From contig CAJUFV010000171.1 of assembly GCA_910585795.1 (NCBI GenBank), forward strand, positions 10,422-74,421: DNA of 64,000 bases. The letters are read 5' to 3'. Below are positions 35,887-43,867 of the stretch, piece after piece. A program made the translations under genes and the position numbers. Below the pieces are notes generated by a model. It worked only from the letters and a program-made list of their open reading frames with translations, did no database searches and was not told where the DNA came from. How positions within the stretch are numbered: position 1 is the stretch's first letter; every line of letters begins with the position of its first letter. This stretch comes from an uncultured Clostridia bacterium. Lineage in GTDB: Bacteria > Bacillota > Clostridia > UBA1381.

Positions 35887-36031
35887 GATACTTTCGCTTT
35901 AAAAATTTTTATCATAAGTGCCGGCTATTCCTTAAGATATTGTGATTATATCATAAAAAGATACTTTAGTCAATACTTTGTATAATTTTAGGATACTTTG
36001 TACAATATTCTGTTGTATTTTCAGATACTTT
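35887..36031. promoter_or_regulatory. Operator array: five (G/A)ATACTTT boxes
   Basis: In the 294-bp gap between the divergent repressor and the phage-like operon, the octamer recurs at 35887, 35960, 35972, 35992 and 36024, all in the same direction. The second and third lie in and over the -35 region of the leftward promoter. This is the expected layout of sites for the adjacent repressor. Confidence 0.7.
35945..35973 (-). promoter_or_regulatory. Leftward promoter of the phage-like operon
   Basis: On the minus strand TTGACT (35968-35973) and a perfect TATAAT (35945-35950) are 17 bp apart. Operator-like boxes overlap the spacer and the -35 box, so bound repressor would block RNA polymerase. 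Confidence 0.85.
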
Positions 36032-36043
36032 TTTGTTTATCTA

Positions 36044-36072
36044 TTGCAAAAAGTTTCAAATTATGATACTAT
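36044..36072 (+). promoter_or_regulatory. Rightward promoter of the repressor gene
   Basis: TTGCAA (36044-36049) and TACTAT (36067-36072) are 17 bp apart, about 85 bp before the repressor start. An operator-like box ends 12 bp upstream, allowing autoregulation. Confidence 0.7.
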
Positions 36073-36156
36073 ATATATGAAAACTAATAAAATCTCATAA
36101 ATTATCAATATACATATACAAAACACCTGACTGAAAAAAACAAAGGAGAATATTAT

Positions 36157-36783
36157 ATGACTACAGGAGAAAGAATTAAAAGACTTCGCAAGGAACATAA
36201 TTTAACTCAGGAAGAGCTTGGAGCACATCTGGGCATACAGAAAGCCGCGATACAAAAATATGAAAAGGGTACTGTAACAAACATTAAACGTGACTCTCTT
36301 ATAAAGCTTGCGCAAATTCTGGACACAACACCGGAATATCTCTTAGGCTGGGAAGACACACCATCTAATATTGAAGCCTTTGACACGTCGGATTTTATAA
36401 ATATACCTATAATAGGCAGAGTTGCCGCCGGTACTACCTGTTTTGCAGATAATAATATCGTAGATTATGAACCGGTACATAGAAGCAATATAACAAACGG
36501 TGAACAATACGCTTTTTTGAGAGTTGTGGGCGACAGTATGTATCCTGTATTTATGGAGGGTGACCTTGTGCTTGTGCGCTGTCAATCCTCCGTAGACAAC
36601 GGCAGCTACGCAGTAGTTACGATTGACGGCGAGGACGGCGTTGTAAAAAAAATCATATATGGAAATGATTTTATTGAGCTTCATTCCATAAATCCGATGT
36701 ACCCGCCGCGGCGTTTTGAAGGTGAGGAGGTTCTGCGAATACGTGTATTCGGCCTTGTCAAGGAAATTAAAAGAAAATTTTAG
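36157..36783 (+). CDS. LexA/CI-like repressor: HTH_3 plus S24 peptidase
   Basis: 208 residues. Residues 5-62 form a Cro/CI helix-turn-helix (LRKEHNLTQEELGAHLGIQKAAIQKYEKG). Residues 80-205 are a self-cleaving S24 domain: likely scissile Ala91-Gly92, nucleophile Ser127 (VVGDSMYP) and general base Lys164 (GVVKK). RecA-stimulated autocleavage after DNA damage would free the leftward promoter, so the element is probably SOS-inducible. AAAGGAG lies before ATG 36157. Confidence 0.93.
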   Translation: MTTGERIKRLRKEHNLTQEELGAHLGIQKAAIQKYEKGTVTNIKRDSLIKLAQILDTTPEYLLGWEDTPSNIEAFDTSDFINIPIIGRVAAGTTCFADNNIVDYEPVHRSNITNGEQYAFLRVVGDSMYPVFMEGDLVLVRCQSSVDNGSYAVVTIDGEDGVVKKIIYGNDFIELHSINPMYPPRRFEGEEVLRIRVFGLVKEIKRKF

Positions 36784-36858
36784 AAAAAAACGTTAAAAAC
36801 GGAACAAACACAGATAAATTTACGTCTAATTAATATATAGATAAAAAGGAGCATAATA

Positions 36859-38109
36859 TTGTATCAGTACAAAACTCTCAGCAACGGGATACGAGTAGTT
36901 GCGGAAAAAATCACATATTTAAAATCCATTTCTATAGGCATATGGGTTGGAAACGGTTCAAGATACGAAAGTAAAAGAGAAAACGGTATTTCTCATTTTA
37001 TTGAGCACATGCTATTTAAAGGAACACAGAACCGAAGCGCCGCTCAGATTGCGGGTGAAATAGACGCGGTCGGAGGGCAGCTTGACGCTTTTACCACACG
37101 TGAATACACTTGCTTTTATACAAAAACTCTTGACGAGCATATTCCGATAGCATTGGACATACTTTCCGATATGCTCCATAATCCCAGACTTGACGCGGGA
37201 GATATGACTCTGGAAAGACAGGTTATAAAGGAAGAAATACGGATGTATGAGGACAGTCCTGAAGACCTTGTATATGATTTGTCGTCATATGCCGTTTGGG
37301 GCGATACTCCGATGGGCAGGACAATCCTTGGCACATATGAAAGCCTTGACGGAATAAATCCCGATATTATGCGCTCATATATGCATAATCATTACACAAG
37401 CGCCAATACTATAATATCAGTATCAGGAAATTTTAATGATAATTTCTTTGACCTGCTTGAAAAATATTTCGGTCAATCCGATATTACAGATACAGTTCCG
37501 TCACTTCCAGAAGCGCCGTATCTCAGCAGACGCAATATTGTGCGTACAAAGGATATTGAACAGGTACAGCTTGTATCAACCTTCCGTGGTATTGACGTAA
37601 TGGATGAAAGTGTATACAGCCTTCTTGTATTCAATAATATATTCGGCAGCGGAATGTCGTCAAGACTGTTTCAGAATATACGCGAACAGCGCGGTCTTGT
37701 ATACTCAATCAGTGCGGGTCACAGCGCGTATATCAATACAGGTGTATTTGATATATGCGCGGGAATGAGTCCGGAAAGTCTTGAAGAGGTAGCCTCGCTG
37801 ATTTCAAAGGAAATAAATACAATAAAACGCTTTAAGCTTACAAAGGACGAGGTTGAACGCTCAAAGGAACAGCTCAAGGGAAATTATATACTCGCGGGTG
37901 AAAGCACAGGCGCAAGAATGCAGGGCGCCGGACGCTCACTGCTGCTCGGAAAACCCATATATACACAGGATGAGGTTATACGCAAAATTGAAGCGGTAAA
38001 TACCGCCTCCGTCGCGGACATTATCGACTGCGTGCTTGACAGCAGTACACTATGCGTATCTGCCGTCGGACCGGTTGATAATGTCGAAAACCTGTTTACA
38101 CTCGATTAA
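36859..38109 (+). CDS. M16 family zinc peptidase (pitrilysin/insulinase-like)
   Basis: 416 residues, the usual length of the single-chain processing-peptidase-like form in Firmicutes. The inverted zinc motif is H46-F-I-E49-H50 and the third ligand is in RQVIKEEIRMYED. Also YEKYFG-like DLLEKYFGQSD and REQRGLVYSI. The start is TTG 36859 with AAAAGGAG eight bases upstream. Likely a cytoplasmic peptide-degrading or processing enzyme. Just beyond the right border of the phage-like cluster. Confidence 0.93.
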   Translation: MYQYKTLSNGIRVVAEKITYLKSISIGIWVGNGSRYESKRENGISHFIEHMLFKGTQNRSAAQIAGEIDAVGGQLDAFTTREYTCFYTKTLDEHIPIALDILSDMLHNPRLDAGDMTLERQVIKEEIRMYEDSPEDLVYDLSSYAVWGDTPMGRTILGTYESLDGINPDIMRSYMHNHYTSANTIISVSGNFNDNFFDLLEKYFGQSDITDTVPSLPEAPYLSRRNIVRTKDIEQVQLVSTFRGIDVMDESVYSLLVFNNIFGSGMSSRLFQNIREQRGLVYSISAGHSAYINTGVFDICAGMSPESLEEVASLISKEINTIKRFKLTKDEVERSKEQLKGNYILAGESTGARMQGAGRSLLLGKPIYTQDEVIRKIEAVNTASVADIIDCVLDSSTLCVSAVGPVDNVENLFTLD

Positions 38110-38231
38110 AAATTACAAAAAAGATAAATTTTATATAAATTTTTTAATTAAACACTTGCAATTTGCTTGTTTTTGTAATATCCTATATCTAGTGGATTGC
38201 TATGTATAATACAATGAAAGGGTGAATAATC

Positions 38232-38483
38232 ATGGAATTTAACGAGACAATGAAAATCAACCTTGAGTTCGACAAGGAACAAGAGGTAAAAGAAATAGTT
38301 TCTAAAGTATATGAAGCTCTGAAAATTAAAGGCTATGACCCTATCAGTCAGATAGTCGGATATATTCTTTCCGGTGACCCGACCTACATAACCAGCTACA
38401 ACGGTGCGAGAGGTCTTATCGTCAAGATTGAACGTGATGAACTGCTTGAAGAGTTCGCAAAGACCTATATCAGAACACTTTAA
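38232..38483 (+). CDS. ireB: IreB family regulatory phosphoprotein (UPF0297)
   Basis: 83 residues ([59 protein letters not shown]). In Enterococcus faecalis IreB is a substrate of the IreK kinase and affects cephalosporin resistance. GAAAGGGTG precedes ATG 38232. In many Firmicutes it follows alaS and precedes ruvX (yrrK); here it stands alone with its own terminator. Confidence 0.95.
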   Translation: MEFNETMKINLEFDKEQEVKEIVSKVYEALKIKGYDPISQIVGYILSGDPTYITSYNGARGLIVKIERDELLEEFAKTYIRTL

Positions 38484-38515
38484 TATACTGCAAAACAATA
38501 CTATGAAAAATATCT

Positions 38516-38550
38516 AAAAGACAAGGGTGTCAAAGTATCCTTGTCTTTTT
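38516..38550 (+). terminator. Terminator of ireB
   Basis: AAAAGACAAGG / CCTTGTCTTTT stem with a 12-base loop and a T-rich tail. Confidence 0.85.
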
Positions 38551-38577
38551 ATTTTTTATGAAAGATAATAAAAAGTG

Positions 38578-38606
38578 TTGAATTTTGAATAAAAACAGTA
38601 TATAAT
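38578..38606 (+). promoter_or_regulatory. Promoter of the purF operon
   Basis: TTGAAT (38578-38583) and a perfect TATAAT (38601-38606) are 17 bp apart, about 65 bp before purF. No PurBox or riboswitch was recognised in the short leader. Confidence 0.8.
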
Positions 38607-38670
38607 TAAATAGCATTAGAATTTTTATACAAAGCAAAGGCGTTTTGTTATTTGAGGGAGTGTAAAAATT

Positions 38671-40056
38671 ATGCAAAAAGACAGAAGAATTGGTGAGGAA
38701 TGCGGAGTATTCGCTATATATGACCCTGACGGTGAATGCGCGAAAAACACATATTACGGACTTTACGCGCTTCAGCACAGAGGACAGGAAAGCTGTGGCA
38801 TAGCGGTTAACAATAATCGTAATATTACACATTACAAGGATATGGGGCTTGTAAATGACGTGTTTAATGATAAAATACTCACCAAGCTCAGCGGCACAAT
38901 GGCAGTGGGGCATGTCCGCTATTCCACGACGGGAGAAAGTATGCGTGAAAACGCGCAGCCGCTTGTTTTGCGGTACAGCAAGGGCAATATTGCCATTGCA
39001 CATAACGGAAATCTCGTTAACAAAGATACTCTTGCTCGTGAGCTGAGTATTACAGGCGCTATTTTTCAAACAACAACCGATACAGAAATGATTGCGTATA
39101 CCATAGCCAAGGAACGGCTCAAATCAGGAAGTATAGAAGCGGCTGTAGAAAAATCAATAAATCGGCTTATCGGCTCATTTTCACTTATTGTTATGAGTCC
39201 GCAAAAGCTGATAGCGGCACGCGACCCATGGGGGTTCAGACCGTTATGCATGGGCAGAAAAGGAAACGCTGTTATCTTTGCTTCAGAAAGCTGCGCTCTA
39301 GACTCCATAGGCGCAGATTTTGAGCGTGATTTGCTGCCTGGTGAAATTATAATTGTAAAAAACGGCGAAATCAAAAGCATAACAACACATACAAACAAAA
39401 AACCTCATTCAATGTGTATATTTGAATATCTTTATTTTGCCCGTCCCGACAGTATAATTGAGGGACAATCCGTGCATGACTCGCGAATGCTTGCAGGTAA
39501 ATATTTAGCGCAGGAATATCCGGCTGAAGCAGATGTAGTAATAGGAGTGCCGGATTCCGGACTAAGCGCGGCAATGGGCTTCGCCAAGGAATCAAAAATC
39601 CCGTACGGCATCGGCTTTGTAAAAAATAAATACATAGGCAGAACCTTCATTCAGCCGTCACAGTCAATGCGTGAAAATTCGGTAAGAATCAAGCTGAATG
39701 TTTTAAAAAGTACCGTGGAAAACAAACGTGTTGTTATGGTAGATGATTCTATTGTCCGCGGAACGACTTCAAAAAGGATTGTAAAGCTTCTAAGAAGCTT
39801 CGGCGCGAATGAGGTACATGTACGCTCGTCAGCTCCGCCGTTTATGTGGCCGTGCTATTTCGGAACTGACATTCCGTCCCGTGACCAGCTTGTGGCGTGT
39901 AAATACAACATGGAAGAAATACGGAAGCTTATCGGCGCGGACAGTATAGGATTTTTAAGCACAGACGCGCTGAAAAAAATTATTCCCGACGCGCGCTGCG
40001 GTTATTGTGACGGATGCTTCAGCGGCAGGTATCCTGTTGATATACAGACAGAATAA
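38671..40056 (+). CDS. purF: Amidophosphoribosyltransferase
   Basis: First committed purine step: PRPP plus glutamine to phosphoribosylamine. 461 residues. A ten-residue propeptide precedes the N-terminal nucleophile Cys11 (RRIGEECGVFAIY), as in the iron-sulfur-type Gram-positive enzyme. Glutaminase motifs HRGQESCGIA and GHVRYSTTGES; PRPP loop VVMVDDSIVRGTTSKR. Cluster-ligand cysteines occur in SMCIFEYLYFARPDS, WPCYFGTD and CGYCDGCF. The operon partner is a second PurF-like gene 48 bp downstream. Confidence 0.97.
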   Translation: MQKDRRIGEECGVFAIYDPDGECAKNTYYGLYALQHRGQESCGIAVNNNRNITHYKDMGLVNDVFNDKILTKLSGTMAVGHVRYSTTGESMRENAQPLVLRYSKGNIAIAHNGNLVNKDTLARELSITGAIFQTTTDTEMIAYTIAKERLKSGSIEAAVEKSINRLIGSFSLIVMSPQKLIAARDPWGFRPLCMGRKGNAVIFASESCALDSIGADFERDLLPGEIIIVKNGEIKSITTHTNKKPHSMCIFEYLYFARPDSIIEGQSVHDSRMLAGKYLAQEYPAEADVVIGVPDSGLSAAMGFAKESKIPYGIGFVKNKYIGRTFIQPSQSMRENSVRIKLNVLKSTVENKRVVMVDDSIVRGTTSKRIVKLLRSFGANEVHVRSSAPPFMWPCYFGTDIPSRDQLVACKYNMEEIRKLIGADSIGFLSTDALKKIIPDARCGYCDGCFSGRYPVDIQTE

Positions 40057-40104
40057 TAAAACAATTCAAAATAAATTTATAACAAAATAAGAAAGGGGCT
40101 TTTT

Positions 40105-41523
40105 ATGGGAGGTATATTCGGCGTAATAAGCAAAAAAAACTGCGTATTGGATTTGTTCTTTGGTATTGACTATCATTCACATCTGGGAACAAAACGCGGC
40201 GGCATGGTAGTGTATGGTAAGGACGGCTTCAACCGTTCGATACATAATATTGAAAATTCACCGTTCCGCACAAAATTTGAACGTGACGTGAATGAAATGG
40301 AAGGTAATTCAGGCATAGGCTGTATTTCAGACAACGAACCCCAGCCGCTTATTGTGCGTTCGCATCTGGGTAATTTTGCGATTACTACCGTAGGACTTAT
40401 AAGCAATACGGACGAGCTTCTGGAAATGGCTTATAAAAAGGGCAATCCGCATTTTCTTGAGCAAAGCGGCGGCAATATTAACCAGACGGAGCTTGTCGCG
40501 TCTATAATCAATCAGGAGGATGACATTGTCAAGGGTATTCAGCTTGCGCAGAGCGTGATAAAAGGCTCAATGAGCATGCTTGTACTCACTCCTAAAGGCA
40601 TGTACGCCGCGCGTGATAAAATGGGTCGTACGCCTATTATTATCGGTCATAAGGAGGACAGCTTCTGCGCGTCCTTTGAAAGCTTCGCGTATCTGAATCT
40701 TGGTTATACGGATTATAAAAACCTCGGCCCCGCTGAGATTGTTTTTATAACACCGGACGGCGTGGAAACTGTTTCACCGCCTGCCGATGAAATGAAAATA
40801 TGTACCTTCCTCTGGATTTACTACGGATACCCGACATCATGCTATGAAGGAATAAACGTGGAAAATATGCGTTACCGCTGCGGCGAAAAATTAGCGGCAC
40901 GCGACAGAGAGGACGGCAATGTAAAGCCTGATATAGTAGCAGGTGTGCCTGATTCAGGTATTGCTCATGCCATCGGCTACGCGAACAAATCAGGTATCCC
41001 GTTCGCAAGACCATTTATTAAGTATACACCCACATGGCCCCGTTCATTTATGCCTCCAAGTCAGATGCAGAGAAATCTTATAGCAAAAATGAAGCTTATT
41101 CCGGTGGAAGAGCTTATTCATGATAAAAGCCTTCTGCTCATAGATGATTCCATTGTACGAGGCACACAGCTCCGTGAAACAACAGAATTTCTGTATGACA
41201 GCGGAGCAAAGGAAGTGCACATACGTCCAGCGTGTCCTCCCATTATGTTTGGCTGCAAATATCTGAATTTTTCACGCTCAACATCTGAGCTTGACCTTAT
41301 TGCGAGACGGATTATAAAGAAACGCGAGGGTGACGATGTTCCGAAAGAAGTGCTTGAGGATTACGCGAACCCAGAAAGTCAGAATTACAAAGAAATGCTG
41401 AACGAAATTTGTCAGGAACTTAATTTCACTTCGCTTCGTTTTCACAGACTCGATGACATGATTGAATCCGTCGGCCTGCCTGAATGTAAGCTCTGCACAT
41501 ACTGCTGGAACGGAAAAGAATAA
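40105..41523 (+). CDS. PurF paralogue lacking the catalytic cysteine
   Basis: 472 residues, same two-domain layout as purF. The N-terminus reads MGGIFGVISKK: aligned with the ECGVFAI of PurF, the nucleophilic Cys is a Gly and there is no propeptide, so glutamine hydrolysis should be impossible. The PRPP loop LLLIDDSIVRGTQLRET and likely cluster cysteines (KICTFLWIYYG, FGCKYLNFS, CKLCTYC) are kept. It may be an ammonia-dependent or regulatory partner of PurF. AGAAAGGGG precedes ATG 40105. Confidence 0.9.
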   Translation: MGGIFGVISKKNCVLDLFFGIDYHSHLGTKRGGMVVYGKDGFNRSIHNIENSPFRTKFERDVNEMEGNSGIGCISDNEPQPLIVRSHLGNFAITTVGLISNTDELLEMAYKKGNPHFLEQSGGNINQTELVASIINQEDDIVKGIQLAQSVIKGSMSMLVLTPKGMYAARDKMGRTPIIIGHKEDSFCASFESFAYLNLGYTDYKNLGPAEIVFITPDGVETVSPPADEMKICTFLWIYYGYPTSCYEGINVENMRYRCGEKLAARDREDGNVKPDIVAGVPDSGIAHAIGYANKSGIPFARPFIKYTPTWPRSFMPPSQMQRNLIAKMKLIPVEELIHDKSLLLIDDSIVRGTQLRETTEFLYDSGAKEVHIRPACPPIMFGCKYLNFSRSTSELDLIARRIIKKREGDDVPKEVLEDYANPESQNYKEMLNEICQELNFTSLRFHRLDDMIESVGLPECKLCTYCWNGKE

Positions 41524-41544
41524 TTAAAAAGAGAGATTAAGGAA

Positions 41545-42882
41545 ATGATTACTGATTTAACCGAGGGAAAGCCCTCAAAAGTATTATGGAGCTTTTCAAT
41601 ACCAATGCTGTTAAGTGTGGTATTTCAGCAGCTTTATAATATTGTTGACAGTGTCGTAGCCGGAAAATTTGTAGGCGCCCGCGCATTAGCCGCAGTGGGC
41701 GCTTCTTATCCGATTACGATGATTTTTATGGCAGTTGCTACAGGCGCGAATGTTGGAGCGGCGGTTATAATTTCGCAGTTTTTCGGCGCGAAAAAATTTG
41801 AAAAGCTGAAAACCTCAGTTTTTACCTCTGTCATTTCAATAGTTGTTCTTGCGGCGGCGTTAACAATATTCGGAATTATATTCTGCGGCAGTATGCTGAA
41901 TATGCTGAATACACCAGAAGAAATTTTTGAAGATTCGTCACTGTATCTGAATATTTACATATACGGCCTTATATTTTTGTTTTTATATAACATATGCACC
42001 GGCATATTCACTGCTCTGGGCGACAGTAAAACTCCTCTGTATTTTCTTATAGCGTCCTCTGTGGGAAATATTATTCTTGACCTTGTTTTTGTAATTACAT
42101 TTAATATGGGCGTTGCCGGAGTTGCGTGGGCGACCTTTATGGCTCAGGGACTTTCATCACTGCTCGCGTTTTTTGTAATGCTTAAAAGGATAAGAGCTAT
42201 AAAATCCGGACAATATAAAAAATTCTCATTCTCTATGCTTGGACGTATTTCACGCGTCGCAGTTCCGAGTATTTTACAGCAAAGCTTTGTATCAGTAGGA
42301 AATCTATTTATACAAAGCCGTGTAAATAGCTTCGGCGCAGACGTAATCGCCGGATACAGCGCGGCAATAAAGCTGAACACTTTTGCGATAACAAGCTTCT
42401 CGACACTTGGAAACGCAATGTCCAGCTATACAGCGCAGAACATAGGCGCTCAAAAACTGAAACGTATTCCTCAGGGGCTAAAAGCCGGAATAATTATGCT
42501 TATTGTAGTAGCAATACCATTTTTTATCGCTTATTTCTTCTGCTCAAACGCTATGATGAATGTATTTGTAAACAGAAGTGAAACAAATATCATAGACGCG
42601 GGAAAAATTTTCCTCAGAATAGTCGCTCCGTTTTATTTTATTATAGCGATAAAGCTAGTAGCGGACGGTATACTTCGCGGCGCCGGACTTATGAAAGCAT
42701 TTATGACAGCAACATTTTCAGATTTACTTCTGCGCGTTGTGCTTGCGTATGTTCTGTCATACACAATGAATTCAGAAATCGGAATATGGCTGTCATGGCC
42801 TGTAGGCTGGACTATAGCGATGATTCTTTCATGCGTATTTTACGGGCAGTATTATAAAAATATTATAATAAAAAACAGATAA
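41545..42882 (+). CDS. MATE family efflux transporter
   Basis: 445 residues, twelve predicted membrane helices. MATE signatures: SIPMLLSVVFQQLYNIVDSVVAGKFVG, AVGASYPITMIFMAVATGANVGAAVIISQFFGAKK and, in the second half, FVSVGNLFIQSRVNSFG. Sodium- or proton-driven export of cationic drugs is the usual role. It starts 21 bp after the PurF paralogue (AGAGAG upstream), so it is probably read from the purF promoter. Confidence 0.95.
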   Translation: MITDLTEGKPSKVLWSFSIPMLLSVVFQQLYNIVDSVVAGKFVGARALAAVGASYPITMIFMAVATGANVGAAVIISQFFGAKKFEKLKTSVFTSVISIVVLAAALTIFGIIFCGSMLNMLNTPEEIFEDSSLYLNIYIYGLIFLFLYNICTGIFTALGDSKTPLYFLIASSVGNIILDLVFVITFNMGVAGVAWATFMAQGLSSLLAFFVMLKRIRAIKSGQYKKFSFSMLGRISRVAVPSILQQSFVSVGNLFIQSRVNSFGADVIAGYSAAIKLNTFAITSFSTLGNAMSSYTAQNIGAQKLKRIPQGLKAGIIMLIVVAIPFFIAYFFCSNAMMNVFVNRSETNIIDAGKIFLRIVAPFYFIIAIKLVADGILRGAGLMKAFMTATFSDLLLRVVLAYVLSYTMNSEIGIWLSWPVGWTIAMILSCVFYGQYYKNIIIKNR

Positions 42883-42902
42883 CAGATGTTATCTGTTTTT
42901 TT
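42871..42902 (+). terminator. Terminator after the MATE gene
   Basis: AAAAACAGATAAC / GTTATCTGTTTTT stem with a long T-run, overlapping the last codons of the transporter gene. It ends the purF - MATE transcript. Confidence 0.88.
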
Positions 42903-42903
42903 A

Positions 42904-43014
42904 TCACTCATCTTCAAAATATTCTTTAACAGCGTATAAATACTCTGAAACTGTTTTTAAAATTCTTCTCGCCGTAATATGATAATACACAGCTAAATAT
43001 ATTTGACATGTCAT
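42904..43014 (-). CDS. Possible small protein of 36 residues
   Basis: ATG 43014 to TGA 42904 on the minus strand reads MTCQIYLAVYYHITARRILK and then a Tyr/Glu-rich tail. Its ATGA overlaps the stop of a further open stretch (43014 to about 43180) that has no start codon. These could be remains of a decayed leftward gene. The ribosome binding site is weak. Nothing similar is recognised. Confidence 0.22.
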   Translation of the reverse strand: MTCQIYLAVYYHITARRILKTVSEYLYAVKEYFEDE

Positions 43015-43325
43015 CGCCTTTTTCTTTGTTTTCTTCCTTTTATTTGGTTATTACAGTAAAGCTTAAACTTACGAAGAAGCTGAGTATTCCACAAAAAATT
43101 AAGTTCTCCATTGACTGTTTTAAGAAGTTTCCAAAAAGGTGAATCAAAATCTCTCCTTGGGATTTTTGCTTCTTTTTACCGCAAAAAGAAGCAAGCTACA
43201 TACAAAAAATACAATAATACCGTAAAAAAAATAATATGCTTTGTTCATAGAAAAGCACAATAATACAGGAAAAAATTTCTTTCATAAAAATTTGTATTTT
43301 TTTGCAATAATTGACTACTCCGGAT
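43015..43325. other. Intergenic region without a recognised gene
   Basis: Holds a 12-bp perfect inverted repeat at 43166-43194 (TTGCTTCTTTTT / AAAAAGAAGCAA, 5-nt loop) with no T-run, and an open minus-strand stretch lacking a start codon. Otherwise A/T-rich DNA leading to the sigma-factor promoter region. Confidence 0.4.
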
Positions 43326-43337
43326 TGTATAATATAT

Positions 43338-43351
43338 GTATTTGCAAATAC
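43338..43351. promoter_or_regulatory. 14-bp palindrome before the ECF sigma gene
   Basis: GTATTTGCAAATAC is a perfect palindrome lying just after a TATAAT box (43328-43333) and 27 bp before the start codon, near the likely transcription start. It is a candidate repressor or autoregulatory site. Confidence 0.5.
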
Positions 43352-43378
43352 GGTAAGTAACAGAAAGGAGCGAACAAA

Positions 43379-43867
43379 ATGACCGACAGCGAAAAGCAGT
43401 ACTTTTCGAATATGTATGAAGCATACGCAAAAGCTGTTTACGGCGTATGTCTATTGTATCTCAAAAACAAAGACGACGCTGAAGAAGCAGCTGGCGAAGC
43501 GTTTATACGGCTTATGGAAAGTAAGCCCGAATTCAAAAATGACAGTCACGCGAAAGCGTATCTTATAAAGACTTCTGTTAATATATGCAAGAATTTATTA
43601 AAATCTGGCTGGAGGAAAAATGTAGTCCATGACGAGGATGTACTAATGTACATGACCACCTCTGAGGAAAGAGGTATCATGGAGGAAATTTTATCACTGC
43701 CCCCAAAATACAGGGTTACATTATACATGCATTATTATCAGGGCTACACGGCACAGGAAATTGCCGATATTATGAATATATCTCTTTCGGCGGTACTGTC
43801 CCGTCTGTCACGCGGGCGCAAACGGCTGAAGGACATTTTAACAGAGGGAGGTTTTTACTATGCATAA
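43379..43867 (+). CDS. ECF-type RNA polymerase sigma factor
   Basis: 162 residues. Region 2: AVYGVCLLYLKNKDDAEEAAGEAFIRLMES; region 4: LPPKYRVTLYMHYYQGYTAQEIADIMNISLSAVLSRLSRGRKRLKDIL. AAAGGAG lies before ATG 43379. Overlaps the next gene by eight bases, the usual arrangement for a sigma factor and its membrane-bound partner. Confidence 0.93.
   Translation: MTDSEKQYFSNMYEAYAKAVYGVCLLYLKNKDDAEEAAGEAFIRLMESKPEFKNDSHAKAYLIKTSVNICKNLLKSGWRKNVVHDEDVLMYMTTSEERGIMEEILSLPPKYRVTLYMHYYQGYTAQEIADIMNISLSAVLSRLSRGRKRLKDILTEGGFYYA

Larger units (their letters stand above)
23471..36783. mobile_element. Compact prophage-like / gene-transfer-agent-like cluster
   Basis: A complete packaging, head, connector, tail and lysis set read leftward from a repressor-controlled promoter at 35945-35973, with a divergent S24 repressor. 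Order: zinc-ribbon protein, truncated small terminase, large terminase, portal, scaffold, capsid, three head-tail connectors, tail terminator, major tail, tail chaperones, tape measure, Dit, tail endopeptidase-like, holin, amidase. There is no integrase, excisionase, replication or recombination gene, no tail fibre, and no visible att repeat. Base and codon usage match the flanking housekeeping genes. It could be a defective PBSX-like phage, a domesticated gene transfer agent, or a deleted prophage. Confidence 0.85.

Noticed and set aside
38530..39069. 179-residue minus-strand frame opposite purF
   Set aside because: Overlaps the purF promoter, ribosome binding site and N-terminus; sequence shows no protein-like pattern.
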